Part shown: piece by piece, positions 1-11,595 of the stretch
Position numbering within the stretch: position 1 is the first letter of the stretch
How the letters are laid out: each line of letters starts with the position of its first letter
Source: Craterostigma plantagineum
Lineage: Eukaryota > Streptophyta > Magnoliopsida > Lamiales > Linderniaceae
Direction of reading: 5' to 3'
Assembly: GCA_027422505.1 (NCBI GenBank)
Contig: JAPQWV010001376.1
Location: 1 to 64,000, forward strand
DNA: 64,000 nt
The notes under the pieces: model-generated
What the model was told of the DNA's origin: nothing
The model's input: only the letters and a program-made list of their open reading frames with translations
Database searches by the model: none
Translations under genes and position numbers: made by a program

Positions 1-818
1 AAGATCGACTACTGCAGAATCCACGGAATCGAAATCGTGTACAACATGGCTCACCTAGACAAGGAACTCGCCGGATATTGGGCGAAGCTTCCACTGATCA
101 GGCGACTGATGCTCTCCCACCAGAGGTAGAATGGATATGGTGGATGGACAGCGACGCGCTCTCACCGACATGGCTTCGAGCTTCCGTTGACGAAGTACGA
201 GGGCTACAACATGGTCATCCACGGCTACCAGGACCTCTCTTCGAGCAGAAATCTTGGATCGCTTTGAACACGGGCAGTTTCTTGCTGAGGAACTGTCAGT
301 GGACTTTGGATTGGCTCGACGTGTGGGCTCCGATGGTCCTAAGGGGCCGATCAGGGAAGAAGCTGGGAAGATCCTGACTGCAAATTTGAAGGGTTCGGCC
401 GGCGTTCGAAGCTGACGATCAGTCGGCGCTGATTTACCTGCTGACGAAGGATCGAGAGAAGTGGATGGGCAAAGTTTTTCGTTTGAGAATTCGTTCTTAT
501 CTGCATGGTTTTGGGAGGGTTGGTGGATCGATACGAGGAGATGATCGAGAAGTACCGCCCGGGATTGGGGGACGAAAGGTGGCCGTTCGTTACGCATTTC
601 GTGGGGTGTAAGCCTTGCGGGAGCTACGGGGATTATTCGGTGAAGAGGTGCTTGAAGAGTATGGAGAGGGCTTTTAATTTCGCGGATAATCAAGTGTTGG
701 ATTTGTATGGTTTTAGGCATAGGGGATTGGTTAGCCCTAATGTAAGAAGATTAGGAACGATACGGTGAATCCTTTGGTCGATGTTGATCGGCTCGATATT
801 CGCCATTCGAGGGCTTGA
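1..818 (+). CDS. XXT: Xyloglucan 6-xylosyltransferase (GT34), 3' part, frameshifted
   Basis: Golgi type II glycosyltransferase of family GT34 that transfers xylose from UDP-xylose to the glucan backbone of xyloglucan. The window begins inside the gene, so the cytosolic tail, membrane anchor and N-terminal catalytic part are missing. Visible across three frames: EIVYNMAHLDKELAGYWAKL, the metal-binding WMDSDAL (DxD-type) motif, NTGSFLLRN, ENSFYLHGFWEGLVDRYEEM, WPFVTHFVGCKPCG and a C-terminus ending DVDRLDIRHSRA followed by TGA at 816-818. At least four single-base shifts break the frame (near 120, 163, 176, 390-410 and 750). The downstream neighbour was tail-to-tail but is truncated here. Either a decayed copy or a functional gene with base-call errors; family certain, activity unknown. 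XXT1/2-type is most likely, but the subtype is not resolved. Confidence 0.85.
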
Positions 819-1879
819 AAAACGTTGTGCTGTTAGGTATGATCTGATTTTTTCGTGTTTTGAACGGGCGTCGACTGAATTTTTTTCCCGTACGTTTTGA
901 ATAAGCATAAGACTTCTCGATATGGATATTAAGATGTGCTTTGATGATGTTCGTGTAGGAGATAGTCGCTGAAACCCGAGGAAGAGGGAAGCGCAATGGA
1001 AGAATGGCTTCGTCGAGCAATGCAACGATTTCGGTTATGGAAGTTGGGCTTCGAATCCACGGATACAACTGTATTATTATTACAAACCTTTTTTTAATTA
1101 TCGCTCGATGTTTACTCGTTCGTTCTTGTTCTTTCCTTTTTGGATCATGATTTTAGCGTCTCAGACTCCACGGTTTGATGGCCGTCGTCATTCTTTGTAA
1201 TACTTTATAGTTGAAGAAGATCTGTTCTCGCATGGCTAAAATCGAAATCTGTACGAAGATGGTATGTAAAAACTAAACAATCCAAACCATTTACAGCATT
1301 ATCAAGTGTGTGTGAAGCAGCTTCAAGCTGTTTGTAAGAGAAATGGCATTACAATTGAAAAGCTAGTGTGCTTTTTACATGAACACTTAAATGTAGTCTC
1401 AATTAGCCTGCAATATTTGTCTTTATAAAGAACCCTCTCTCAGAAACTCTTATGAGATCTTTGAGATGATACCTTTCATGGTAGAATCTGCAGTTTTGAC
1501 TTCAAACGTTCATCCCAGCTCCAATTGTTTTGATGGCTCGCAAGCCAGCAACATCTGATTCATCTGTGATATCTGATCCAACAATTGCTTGATTTTCTGC
1601 ACAAAAAAAAGAAAGGAGCGAAAAGAATAAAAGATCAATGAAACTCGTGTGTGTAACTCAAAAGAAAGGAGTCATCTATAGTGTTAGGCATTTTATCGAA
1701 CACATTGCGGATAAGAAGAAAAAAGCCTACGAACCTCTTCTCTCAGCTTCACGACGACAGCGTTAGATTTACTCCTCCGCCTTTCCCTGAAGTACAACAG
1801 CGCAGCAACAAAGGCAAGAGTGCGAAAGTTGAGAATCACACCTCTCCACTTCACAAGTAACTCCATAGATACCTCACCA
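774..1879. repeat. Segmental duplication, copy 1 (XXT tail + truncated neighbour)
   Basis: About 1.1 kb closely matching 13692-14830 in the same orientation, with scattered substitutions and small indels. It holds the last codons and 3' region of the XXT gene, then the 3' two thirds of a minus-strand gene. Similarity begins at the words gatgttgatcggctcgatat and stops abruptly after 'acctcacca' at 1879, in the middle of a coding exon that continues intact in copy 2. Confidence 0.9.
1441..1879 (-). pseudogene. Truncated copy of the uncharacterised membrane-protein gene
   Basis: Minus-strand remnant matching the gene at 14402-15203. The C-terminal exon (around 1450-1590, including a TADSTMKGIISKIS end) and the hydrophobic exon (around 1735-1879, VILNFRTLAFVAALLYFRER) are present, but the coding sequence is cut at 1879 before its serine/proline-rich N-terminal half and start codon. 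It is part of the copy-1 duplication and cannot make the full protein. Confidence 0.75.
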
Positions 1880-2079
1880 TGTGCAAGATGCAGGAGATTT
1901 TATTTTCTTTTCTTCTTTATTTCTGGACAAGATTCGAAGCAGATTTTGTATCATTTTCGGTTGTGTACGGTTGTGTACCATCATCGTAATCCAACTGAAA
2001 CCCTAACTCCTTTCTTTCTTTCGTCCTAATTTGACTCTTTAATGATTGGGATGAAGCTACTACAGTAGCTATTATGCCA

Positions 2080-2440
2080 TTCATAGTAAGCTTTGTTGTC
2101 GTTATGTTGGGCTTCAAGAGATTGAGAGAGTCTAACATAGGTTATTATGCACTAGAAATTGACAGGCTTATTATCCACCATGTTAGAGAAAATGGACGAA
2201 AGATTCGACCTGATTCAGTCGTAGAAGAGTTCGAATCCTTGTCCAAAGACGCAGGGCGAGTTCAGCTAGAAATCTTGAAGAAGATCTTGCAAGAAAATGG
2301 CGAAACAGAGTATCTGAAGAAATGGGGCCTCAATGGTAGAACAGACCCTGAGAGTTCAAGGCTGCGTTCCATTGTCACCCACAGCTACTTGGAACCAAAA
2401 AACTCATTGAGGTGATTGAAAATAGACTTAATCGAATCCG
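2080..2440 (+). pseudogene. GH3 acyl-acid amido synthetase N-terminal fragment
   Basis: GH3 enzymes adenylate auxin, jasmonate or benzoate-type acids and conjugate them to amino acids. This piece encodes only the N-terminal region: VVEEFESLSKDAGRVQLEIL, then EYLKKWGLNGRTDPES, and after a one-base shift FKACVPIVTHSYLEP, which matches the GH3 start of the form 'L-x-NG-x-TD-x-x-FK-x-x-(V)P-(V/L)VT'. The rest of the enzyme (about 500 residues with the ATP motifs) is absent. It is followed within 15 bases by RAD16-derived exons. Family assignment is by remembered motif pattern and I am fairly sure of it; subgroup not determined. Confidence 0.7.
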
Positions 2441-2451
2441 ACTCTGTTATG

Positions 2452-3135
2452 CAGGCAGTTAATCATCCTTACCTTGTGGAATATTCTCATACCACAATGC
2501 AGAGAAAGATTAACACTTGACAATGTTAATGATGATAAATGCAGCTTGTGCCATGACCCCGAAGGAGATACAGTGGTGAGTATTTATCACGATCATGGCA
2601 CTGTGGTTCAGTTTTTCAAATTTGTCGGAAACGTGGCAAAACTTTGTCTGAACAGTTGCTATCCTTTGTTTATTCCGTGTGTCTTTCCAGCAAGTAATTT
2701 TGTGAGCATTAAAAACTTTTACCATCCTCATAAGAATCCAGAGGCATTGAAGATATTGCGGTTTGAATTTCAGTGCCTACTGCATAATTTATTAAACTAC
2801 GATAAGAGATTAACATAATGCATGCTTCACTGGATCCGACTTTCATTTTCTCAACTGCTGCGAAGATCTTTTGCGTGCGAATTATGCTTGACCATTTATT
2901 GTCGCCAATATAGGTCACGTCATGTGGGCATGTCTTTTGCAGCCATGCTTGATTGATTTTAGTGCTTTCTCGGGGCAAAACTGCTGCCCTTCATGTTCGA
3001 AGCCGCTTACGGTTGATCTTACGCCCAGGATAAGGATCGGGTCTCTAAAACAAGAGTAAATGGATTTAGAGCCTCAAGCATATGAACAGAATTCAACTTG
3101 ATTGCTTTCAAACAAGCACAAAGATAGAGGCTCTG
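2452..3135 (+). pseudogene. RAD16-like SNF2 helicase fragment with RING finger
   Basis: Degenerate pieces of a plant RAD16-like DNA repair ATPase (SNF2 helicase with an inserted RING finger). After a splice-acceptor-like 'ttatgcag' comes AVNHPYLVEYS; a shifted frame gives DDKCSLCHDPEGDTVVS, the first half of the RING. From about 2930 the second half reads HVFC..CLIDFSAF, then QNCCPSCSKPLTVDL, and around 3054-3135 VNGFRASSI followed in another frame by NRIQLDCFQTSTKIEAL. Order and spacing match the family, with an intron-like gap between the RING halves. Both flanks of the RING are kept, but the helicase motifs are not seen. Several indels and a stop make it non-functional. Confidence 0.75.
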
Positions 3136-4218
3136 GTATGTGAAACTTCATCGCCGTACTTGCTCAAATGGGAAGGATAGAAACACGGAAATAAGAGGGA
3201 GATCAATGCATCCCTTTCTCTCTTTAATCGCATAAAATTTGCATTTTTTGTCTTCGTCTTTTCTCTGTGGGACTTGGATGCAGTGTTTTAACAATCAACA
3301 ATCTCCCATATGCGTTTGTACTTTTTGTTATTCTGCCTATGACTTGTTCAATCATATTCTGTGTTCTCCTTTCGCTGTTAATAATCCTAATGCACAGAGT
3401 ATACAGAAATGTTGTTTATTTTGAAACATTCACATACAATGAACACTTACTAATCGTCTCTTTTTCCTAGTAATGGATCCTTAACATTCTGTGGTCTGCC
3501 TAATAATTACATAGAATAGGACAATACAAACCAATAAGGTAAGTAATTATTCAGATTTGCATCTCCATTTTCTTCATCCATGTGATTATTTCTTCTTTTT
3601 TTTTTTGCACGATTGTGAGTTCATAATGGAGAACACAGTAGAGGAGAAGATCTTAAAGAACACAGTTTCGGATTTTCTTTTCTACAATTTTCGAAGTTGC
3701 AAGTTATACATACATGTATGTTTTCATAACACCAGTTTCCTATTGGTACAATATCTAAAAAGACGCGAATTTTGGAATAAAAAGGTAACATTCTTGCATG
3801 TTTTCTGAGTTTAGTCTGATTTTGATTTTGCTGAACACATAATATATACGTTTGTGGTTTATAATTTTCGTATTTAAGAAATTATAAATTTTTTTATGTG
3901 TGTGTTGCGCCTACTAGAAAATCACACACTTGCACAACACCCAAACGATCCGTCATACATACTTGTACTGTCTCATCATAGCTAATCATTGAAGTGAATA
4001 TAGCAGAACGTCATGATGTCGCTAGCAACATTTTGCTTCAATAAAAAATTAGCTTAGGCTGGACCCTCGCTTTTATGTCGCTATGTGTTATGTTTATTTA
4101 TATTTCACATGTTCTATATCCGGCGAAGCAATAGGTTCTGTACAGTGTAACTATGAGAAAAGAAGAAATAGAAATTTGATTTTATTCATAGTGTACGAAG
4201 ATAGAAGCTCCATCAAGC
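3136..4218. other. Intergenic, no gene seen
   Basis: AT-rich DNA with homopolymer runs. The open frames here are short, not conserved in appearance and start in low-complexity sequence. The last stretch probably holds the 3' flank of the minus-strand gene beginning at 4219. Confidence 0.5.
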
Positions 4219-5917
4219 TTAATTAGTGCCGTAATTAGCTTTATAATCAGACCACAGTGCGTCGACATTCATTCCAAGCAGCTCCTCGAAGAAGCCGACG
4301 TTATAACCATCTCTCATCTTCTCATTGAGTTGAGCCACGAAGTTTCCATTTCCAAGATCATTGCAGTAGTCAAGAAACCTAGCAGTTACGTCGTACCCTT
4401 GGTCCCAACGGTCCCCTTGACCGGTCCGACCCAATGGCTCGCTGCGAAACCCGACTTGAGCCTCACAAAGTCAGCCACTCCTTCAATTAGACCGCCGGGC
4501 GCCTGCCTTGGCCGTTCCACTGCCAGACATGGGCCACTTCGTGGTACAAAACGCCCGTAATTCCCGTCCTTACATCGCCCGAGTCGTCTTGAACAGCCCT
4601 AAGCAAGATCATAGGATGATCATTATTACACTGTAGTCCCGGTAATTATATTAGGGAGTTGTTATTTATATTACGTTAGATACTATTGAAATGAGGGGTC
4701 ATTTCTAAAACTAATTGATATAAGAGGATATTTGCATCTGATTTATAATAAGTGGGGTTTGAGAGCTAGAATTAAGTGGGCTAGGGCTGCGGGTCGATAG
4801 GAGGAGATTGCGTCTCGATATAAGTGGGCTAGGGCTGCGGTCACCTTTACATGATGGAAAACATGATGAAATAGTCTTTGGATTATTTGTCGTAAAGGTA
4901 TCCGAATCGGGTGATCACTTTGCAGTATACTTTTTGATAATTTCATTATTATTTGCAATTACAAAATTAACCTTTATTTGTGCAATACATAGTTTACAAA
5001 AAAAATAAATATAGATATCGAAAAATATAAGATATGCATATCAATTTAATCGTCATGAAACAAAGAATAAATTGGTGTTGTTTATTTAATTTTAGCATAT
5101 AAATACATGAAATAACGATGATTTATACTATGGTGGAATGAGGGTATTTAAGTCATTCGTAATAATAATAGTTGGATAACTTATCTTGCCCAAGTTTGAT
5201 GGATAAATTATCTCAAGTTTGATGGATTATAATAACGGGCCCAAATTTTATTTCGGGCTTTATACACATGCACCTTTTATAGTAAGTACACCAGATTATT
5301 AAATAGACTTTATATCGGGATATCCAATGAAGTGAACACTACTTAAGAGCTAGAGATATCCGATGTGTGATACAATAGACATCTCAACACGCCGCCTCAC
5401 GTGTGGCATAACTGACCTAACATGTTGAGATTTGAATAGGATGACAATGTGCGATAAATGCTCTGGTATCATATTGTAAGTGAATGGTCCCTCCTTAAAC
5501 CAATTGTGATAGGAGAGATTGCATCTCGATATATTAAGTGGTTTGAGAGATAGAGTTATTCGACGTGGGAAATAATAGAAATGGTAAACATATTCGCATA
5601 CCTGGCGCTGACGTGGATTTGATCGCCGCTGGTGTAGGCAACCCCATCCATGTCGTCGACGAAGAGGCTCACCGTTTTGAACGCCGTTTTCCTGTCGGGA
5701 GCTGTTGCTGGAAGATATTCCACGTGAAGGCGGACGCTGTTTCGAGGATTTGAAGGCTGTAATCTCGGCCTATCTCGTTGTTGTAGCGGATCCCGCCAGG
5801 CGTGTTCTCGGCCGTGTTGGTAAAAGTGTAATCGACGGCCGAGGTTCTTCCTACGGCATACGATGACAACACAAACAGCCGTACAAAAGAGAACGATGAC
5901 GACGTTAGCTTCGCCAT
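4219..5917 (-). CDS. Plant basic secretory protein (BSP) family, peptidase-like
   Basis: Secreted protein of the plant basic secretory protein / plant-and-bacterial peptidase family, pathogenesis-related in other plants. Exon 1 (5917-5602) encodes a hydrophobic N-terminus like a signal peptide, then DYTFTNTAENTPGGIRYNN and, after one shift, SLFVDDMDGVAYTSG; it ends at a donor cag|gtatgc. Exon 2 (about 4630-4219) encodes GVLYHEVAHVWQWNGQGR with the zinc metalloprotease HExxH motif, then IEGVADFVRLKSGFAASHWV, GQGDRWDQGYDVTARFLDYC and a C-terminus ending WSDYKANYGTN. The roughly 0.97-kb intron contains retroelement-like sequence. At least three one-base shifts (near 4420, 4497 and 5695) interrupt the frame although all diagnostic motifs are present, so errors or recent inactivation are both possible. 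Confidence 0.85.
4765..5575. repeat. Retroelement-like debris in the BSP intron
   Basis: The intron repeats the phrase 'aagtgggctagggctgcgg' twice (near 4769 and 4824), and later holds 'gagctagagatatccgatg', 'tcaacacgccgcctcacgtg' and 'ctctggtatcatattg'. The last resembles the reverse complement of an initiator-tRNA primer-binding site context, and this combination of phrases recurs in plant copia-type LTR remnants. No open frame or clear LTR pair is visible, so the origin is an inference. Confidence 0.4.
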
Positions 5918-5975
5918 TTTCGATATGACTTTTAAATGGAGATATGTATTGGCTAATTAATTCTGATGTAGGTGC

Positions 5976-5990
5976 TCATTTATATATCTA
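5976..5990 (-). promoter_or_regulatory. TATA box of the BSP gene
   Basis: On the minus strand the sequence reads agatatataaatgagc about 60 bases upstream of the ATG at 5917, a good TATA(A/T)A match at a normal plant distance for a short 5' leader. Inferred from position only. Confidence 0.5.
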
Positions 5991-7199
5991 GATGATTTGT
6001 TCTTTCTTAGCGCTTGACTGATTCAACTTGGTTAAAGCGGTCAAACTATACAGGTAGCGACTGGGTCGTGCGTATTTTAGGGTTTAAGGATATGAGTCAG
6101 TCCACGAATGGGACTTTATGGTCATGGAAAAAAAAAAAAAAAAAAAAAGTCTTTGTTGGAATGCCGTAGCATGGCAATGAAGGTCTCGTCGATCAGTTTT
6201 ATTTCACCTGTACCGAATAAAGGTTGACATGGTTGTAATATATGTAAGGTGTAATAAGCGAAAAATAAAGAATATAATATATGGGTCTATGTAAGTTGTT
6301 TTCGCTGGTTCCTTGAAGACTAGTATGTTTAGCACATTCATGCAATGTGCAAACATTATATCAAGTAATTTTATATTTTTGAAATATTGTTTATTATTAA
6401 CGTTATTTTAGAAATAAATTTGGGATAACAATGTAATAAACTAAAATATCAAGGTATTGTAGTAAACACTTATGTATTTAGCAGATCATGTGACACTTTT
6501 TAATACCTTACAAGAGTCATAGCGTAGCGCCCCTTTCGAATTCGAAAACAATTCGAACATTTGATGCTTTTTACGGGAGAAAACCCAACGAGACCCCATG
6601 TTTATCCTATGGACCGATTTAGTCACCGATGTTATCCGTGAACCAATTTAGTCCCAGGTGTTGTTAAATTTGAACCAATTTAGTCCTACCGTTAGTTTGA
6701 CCATAATTTTGACTGAAAGTGACACATCCGACATGTGATTGGTCAGTCTTAAAAATAAATTAACTATGAAAGCAAAAAAAATGCCAGAAAAAGGAAAAAA
6801 TATTAATAAAAAAATAAAATAAAGGTATAGAGAAATTTTTTAAATAATAATTAAAATAAATTAAAAAAGGAGAGAATAAAAAATATCTAAAATAAAAATA
6901 CATTGAAAATTTAATAATACAAATTAATAAAAAGATAGAAGATGTTTGGAATAAAAATTAAAAAAAACATTTATTTATTAAAAACTAAAAACGTAATTAA
7001 ACAAAAAATACCATTTGAAGTTTACAAGAATCTCCGTCCTTATCCCTGCCAAGTTAACAGGATGCATCTTTCCAATTCTTGACAATACGTTTTGTATATA
7101 AATTCTTTATATAAAAATATATAATTTAAAAGTATCGTCAAATTCATTAAAAATTAGATAGTTTCATATTCTTTGAAGCATCTACTATATTATGGTATA
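5991..7199. other. Intergenic AT-rich DNA with repeat debris
   Basis: Contains a run of about 21 A residues (6127-6148), then a stretch (6570-6740) repeating phrases such as 'gaccgatttagtc' and 'gaaccaatttagtcc', which looks like part of a dispersed repeat, then very AT-rich sequence to about 7010. No gene seen. Confidence 0.5.
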
Positions 7200-7520
7200 A
7201 CTAAGTTTCAGGAACCAAAATATGTTTTAAGTTAGGGATAAAGACCTAAAACTTACGCAAGTGTTATAAGTGTATATGAACTGGTATCAGACTATCGTTT
7301 TCTGTTAGAACAATGAAGTGGTACTACAGAACAATGAAGTGGTACTGCAGAACAATGAATTGGTACTGTAGAACCATAAAGTGGTACTGCATGTCCATGA
7401 AGTGGTAGTACAGGTCCATGAAGTAGTACTGAAAAATACTCAAGTGTATCGGGTCCTTAAAACTAAAAAATTTCTGACAGGGTCCTTAATCCTAAATAAA
7501 ACTTGGGGGGTCCTTAACTT
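7200..7520. repeat. Dispersed repeat with a 19-bp minisatellite
   Basis: Between about 7310 and 7440 the unit 'agaacaatgaagtggtact' is repeated about six times with changes (tacagaacaatgaagtgg, tgcagaacaatgaattgg, tgtagaaccataaagtgg, tgcatgtccatgaagtgg). The flanks 'tatcgttttctgttag', 'gggtccttaaaacta' and 'tttctgacaggg' recur in the same order around 38640-38950, showing one repeat family in two places. Confidence 0.75.
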
Positions 7521-7538
7521 TAAATGCCATATATATAT

Positions 7539-7740
7539 GAGGAATGATATGGTGCTCACCTTATGTGAGCACTTATATGGTCGTGCCAAATCAGCATGCC
7601 ACTTCAATTTCAAATGTGGCGTGGCATTAATCAACACATTTTAGGGTCATAGATCGACACATATGATGCTGGCGTGGCATGTTCATGTCTGAAGTGGCAA
7701 TTGTTGTGTGCTCTTGATATACTCCACCTGAACATGTCAC
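7539..7740. mobile_element. Half copy of the foldback MITE family
   Basis: Begins with gaggaatgatatggtgctca, the same terminal sequence as the element at 56102-57219, and continues colinear with its left arm (cgtgccaaatcagc, gccacttcaa, tcatagatcgacacatatgatgctgg). It ends where the kinase remnant begins, without the second inverted arm, so it is truncated. Confidence 0.75.
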
Positions 7741-8479
7741 GTAGACCAATGTCCCTTGGCTGCTCCAAGATCAACCTTCATCCTTAAATTCCATGACAAT
7801 GGCTGGAAATATGTTGTCCCTGTGATTGAAATCACAACATTCGATGTAATAAATACATGTCGAACTGCTTCTATTACACAAGAGAAGATCAATGTACCCA
7901 CTTCTGAATAAGTGATTCTCCAAGCTCCATCTTGGCATGAACTCATAGACAAAAGTCTGTGTTCGTCCTCCAAGCAATAACCTATCAGTTTCACCAGATT
8001 TGCATGGTGCAACTGTCCCAGATAATTGACCGCCTGGACCAAGACGAAGTATTAATCAAAGATTGAGTTTTAATCTGTAACCATAAAGGCCGAGAGACTA
8101 CGATTCCATTACCAGCCATTCTTTGTGTCCTTGAAATCCTTCTTGGTTCAATCTTTTGACAGCAATGACGGTGCCAGTCCCAGGTTAGCTGCTTTGTAAG
8201 TGTTCTCACCGATCCATCCTTTGAACACAGACCCAAAGCCACCGTCGCCTAGGACACTGTCGGGACGGAAGTCCTCGTCGATATCTTCAGATCGTTGAAT
8301 CCGAAGCTCTTCAGCACCGGAGAATCCAATATTTCTCCCTCACTGCGCGGCGTCAGAGGAAGCGACGCCGACGAACGGTGGCTGCTGGCAAGGTTTGCGT
8401 GCATCGGTTGTGTCTCTCTGAAAGAAAGAAAAGAAAATGCCAAGAGCCTCGACTTGATTAATTTGCTAAGTCTGTTCAT
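7737..8479 (-). pseudogene. RLCK-VII (PBL/APK1-type) kinase fragment
   Basis: Piece of a receptor-like cytoplasmic kinase of subfamily VII, the group of immune and growth signalling kinases that includes PBL9-11/APK1. On the minus strand: SLPLTPRSEGEILDSPVLK and FGFNDLKI (juxtamembrane region), a degraded glycine-loop stretch, a shifted IAVKRLNQEGFQG-type segment with the ATP lysine, [38 protein letters not shown], an intron-like gap, then [20 protein letters not shown] where it stops at 7737 against a MITE. The catalytic loop (HRD) and DFG halves are missing and several frames are needed. Non-functional by truncation. Confidence 0.8.
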
Positions 8480-11400
8480 CTTCTTCTGTTAGCTGAATCA
8501 ATAACCCTACGGAACATACTGACTGTTCATCTTCAAAATTGGAATAGAATGCCTCCTAGCCCGCCATGTCAGCAAAAAAAAGAACTGTTCAACTTCATAC
8601 AATGAGGTATAATGAACATAGACATAAAAAAATCAACGGACTGGCTTCGAAGACTCTGATTGGTTGGGAGGGGGATTCTTGCCGGCGTGTAAGCACATAG
8701 GGTTTCTATCCAACTTTTATATTCTTCATATTTCTTCGATGTGTGGTAGTAAGGATGCGACCCAAGACCCACCTCACTAGGGTTTAATCCAATATTATTA
8801 AAGTTCACAAGGCGACTTCAAGTTAATGGTTATATTTTATATGTTGGAAAGGTTATAGCATGGAAGCTATTGAAAACGTCGATAACTGCGTTAACCATTG
8901 CGGGATTGGAAGCTGTGGCTTTCTGGCTCAAGATGTTGCCTCAAAACCGACTGAACAACAGCAGTATGAATCAGCTCTTTCACCAAGCTGGCGCAATTAA
9001 AAATGAGATAAAATGTGCTGCATTGATTATTCTTGAATTAGAAACATTGAAATGTGATATTTTAATGCGATGTACAACAGAAAACTACATATGAATACAA
9101 TAAAATATCAATTATACTTTACAGCCGTGTTTTGCAGCGTAACGGTTGAATTGTTGAAACAGGCTGATCTTTTTATATAACAAACCATAATGCTAATTGT
9201 ATTTTACTGATTTTAGTCATGGGATGACAAAGTATCTTGACGGGAACGGAGATTGAAACGTCTCAAATTAACTAGCTTGTCAGATAGCACATATTGATAA
9301 CTGAGTACTACGTAATAGACAATCAATGACACAAACATTTCAACAAGTAACAACTACGCAACGCCGGATAACATGACACTTTATGCACTGATTTAGTCTT
9401 TCAACACAACAATTGGTCTCGGCGAAAATATCAAAAACCGTCGACGACATCCAAAAGCACATGGAAGTCATTGGAATCTCTACATTAGTGACCAAATAAG
9501 ATTACGTTCTCAATTTCTCATGGGTACTAATAATAATTAATAATGAGATATGCTTCAAATCCAATTCGTAAATTCATTGAATAATGGGTGAAACATCGAA
9601 TTTAAAGGCCGAATAAGATAAATCAACTCAAATGAGTCTAAGAAAAATAATATCATTAACCATGAAATTGATAAATTTAGCTTTCTCCAAGATTAAAATG
9701 TTTTCAAAGTGAGTACCAGTTTACCTAACAAATATAACACATAAACTAAACATTTCATTGAGAATATTCTAGAAGGTTCTGGACGGTCAGTCAATTTAAC
9801 AGAATTGTCAGAGAATATTTTCAGGACTCCCTCGAAACAGTACTACATTAATTGCAAATAATAACACATGTCAGGTAGAAAAAAACACCAACTCAATTAA
9901 TTACACATTAATTGATACTGATACTACATAAAGTTAAAGTCGATATTCATCGATTTCTGAACGAAATATTCGATACATTACATCAAAAATGTGTCTTCAT
10001 TTGTAAGACCCATTCGAAATTGATGACGGAAAAACTTTATTCACTCACTAGCGTCGATATTTTCACGGATTGCAGCTGATTTTCTATGTCGTTAAAGGTT
10101 GAGGATCCATATCACAGTCCCCTACTTGTGGGCTGAATGTGTTATTAGAGAGAAATGTTCCGTTATCTTATGTTGCTTATGTGTTATTGGTTGAAGTGTT
10201 TTTGTTAATTATGGTATATTAAGTGGTACTCAGTTATAGTGTGTTAATTGACATGCTAGTTATTTCGCAGACTTTTTCAATCTTCGATCCCGTCAAGATA
10301 CTTCGCTATCCCATGTTTAAAATCGGTTACATATATAGATTTACTATCACGAAATATGATCAATCATCCGCTTTCACCTTGTTCGGCCGTTGAAGTCAAT
10401 ATTGAATCTGTTTCTGAACCAAATTTTCGATTTGGCCAACTTCAGTCATGGGTCTGTAGTCCTTCGACCCCAAATATTCTATATTAGCATGCTCCAACGG
10501 TCATAGTCTAGTCACTACCAAAGCGAGGGATGGAGGCATTCACAAAATTAGCTTCCGTGGCCCTATATCAAGAATGAATCACAAGTCAACCGAGCTCTAA
10601 TACCACTGAAGTGCAAGACTAACTAACATATGGTGTACGACTAAAACTTTTTCCTCTCATATTATTCATAATAATGTTGGCTTTAATATAAGCAAACATA
10701 TGACTAAGTTTCCATTAAGTCACTAACTTACTATGTCCCGCAAAGAACTACTTAACGTAGGATAACTACTTCGTAAAACAAAGGGAAGACTTTGGACAAT
10801 TAAAAACGTGAGGGAGAATAATACTAACAATTTCACCTAGTGCCAATTAATTTTAGAGTGAAATTCCTCTTAAATTGCTCATAAGCTGGGGTTCGGGATT
10901 GACTGGATGACCATATATTAACTTTTTGTTCACCTCAACAATTAACAAGCCTGAATGCTAAACCTCGTGTAGATGTTAAAATAATGAGAATAACGATCAA
11001 CGAAAATCAACAATCAATAACTTGACATGAGAAAAATGGTTAGGTCGATCTCCGAAAGAGAAAATCCATTGCTTCAGTAGCGCACCCATTGCCGAAGAAA
11101 TGAGAATTAAATTTAAACTAAATAATTAGATTGATCATTGTTTTTTGGTTCGGAATAAGATGGAATAATTACGAGATGTATATCACTTCTTTAATGTTAA
11201 TTGGTTTTAGAGTAGAACTCTGAATCTTACGGGTTTGGGATCGATCCGATCGTAACATAAACATCGTAAAATTATGAAACGTTGAATAACGTGAAAATTG
11301 AATTCAGATGAAAAACTTCGGTCGATTTCCGAAAATAGAAAATCCACTACACTAGCATCGTCCGTTTATCGATGCAAAGGAATAAAATGTAAACCAAAGG

Positions 11401-11595
11401 ACTAAAACGAATTTGTTTTTTTTTTTTTCGGAATAATAAGCGTTGGGAGTTCTCCACGTTGCAATATTTCGAGCCAGACTTATCCTTTTATCAGGTTGCA
11501 ATTGCAATAATTATTTCCCTATATAACTTACGAAGCCTGTTATTACATGTTATCCCAAAAACTATTGGTTGAACTTGTGAAATAAGTCAAAATAA
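8480..11595. other. Intergenic, no confident gene
   Basis: About 3.1 kb of AT-rich sequence. A 74-codon frame at 8870-9094 shows no recognisable family. Around 10585 'gagctctaataccac' resembles, in reverse complement, a tRNA-Met primer-binding site of a copia-like LTR element, but no LTR pair or pol motif is seen. Two related phrases ('ggtcgatctccgaaagagaaaatccatt' type) near 11045 and 11312 suggest an old duplication. Confidence 0.45.

Noticed and set aside
1..818. Firm pseudogene call for the XXT copy.
   Set aside because: All visible catalytic-domain blocks are in order; the frameshifts resemble those in other genes of this window that are probably base-call errors.
7200..7440. CRISPR-like array of 19-bp repeats.
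   Set aside because: Units are directly adjacent without unique spacers and lie in a plant nuclear repeat; this is a minisatellite.
8870..9094. 74-codon frame as a small gene.
   Set aside because: No family resemblance and no supporting signals; the length is within chance expectation for AT-rich DNA.
10570..10620. Primer-binding-site-like 'gagctctaataccac' suggesting a minus-strand copia LTR element.
   Set aside because: No matching LTR pair, polypurine tract or pol motifs could be found by eye; a single 13-base resemblance is too weak to annotate.
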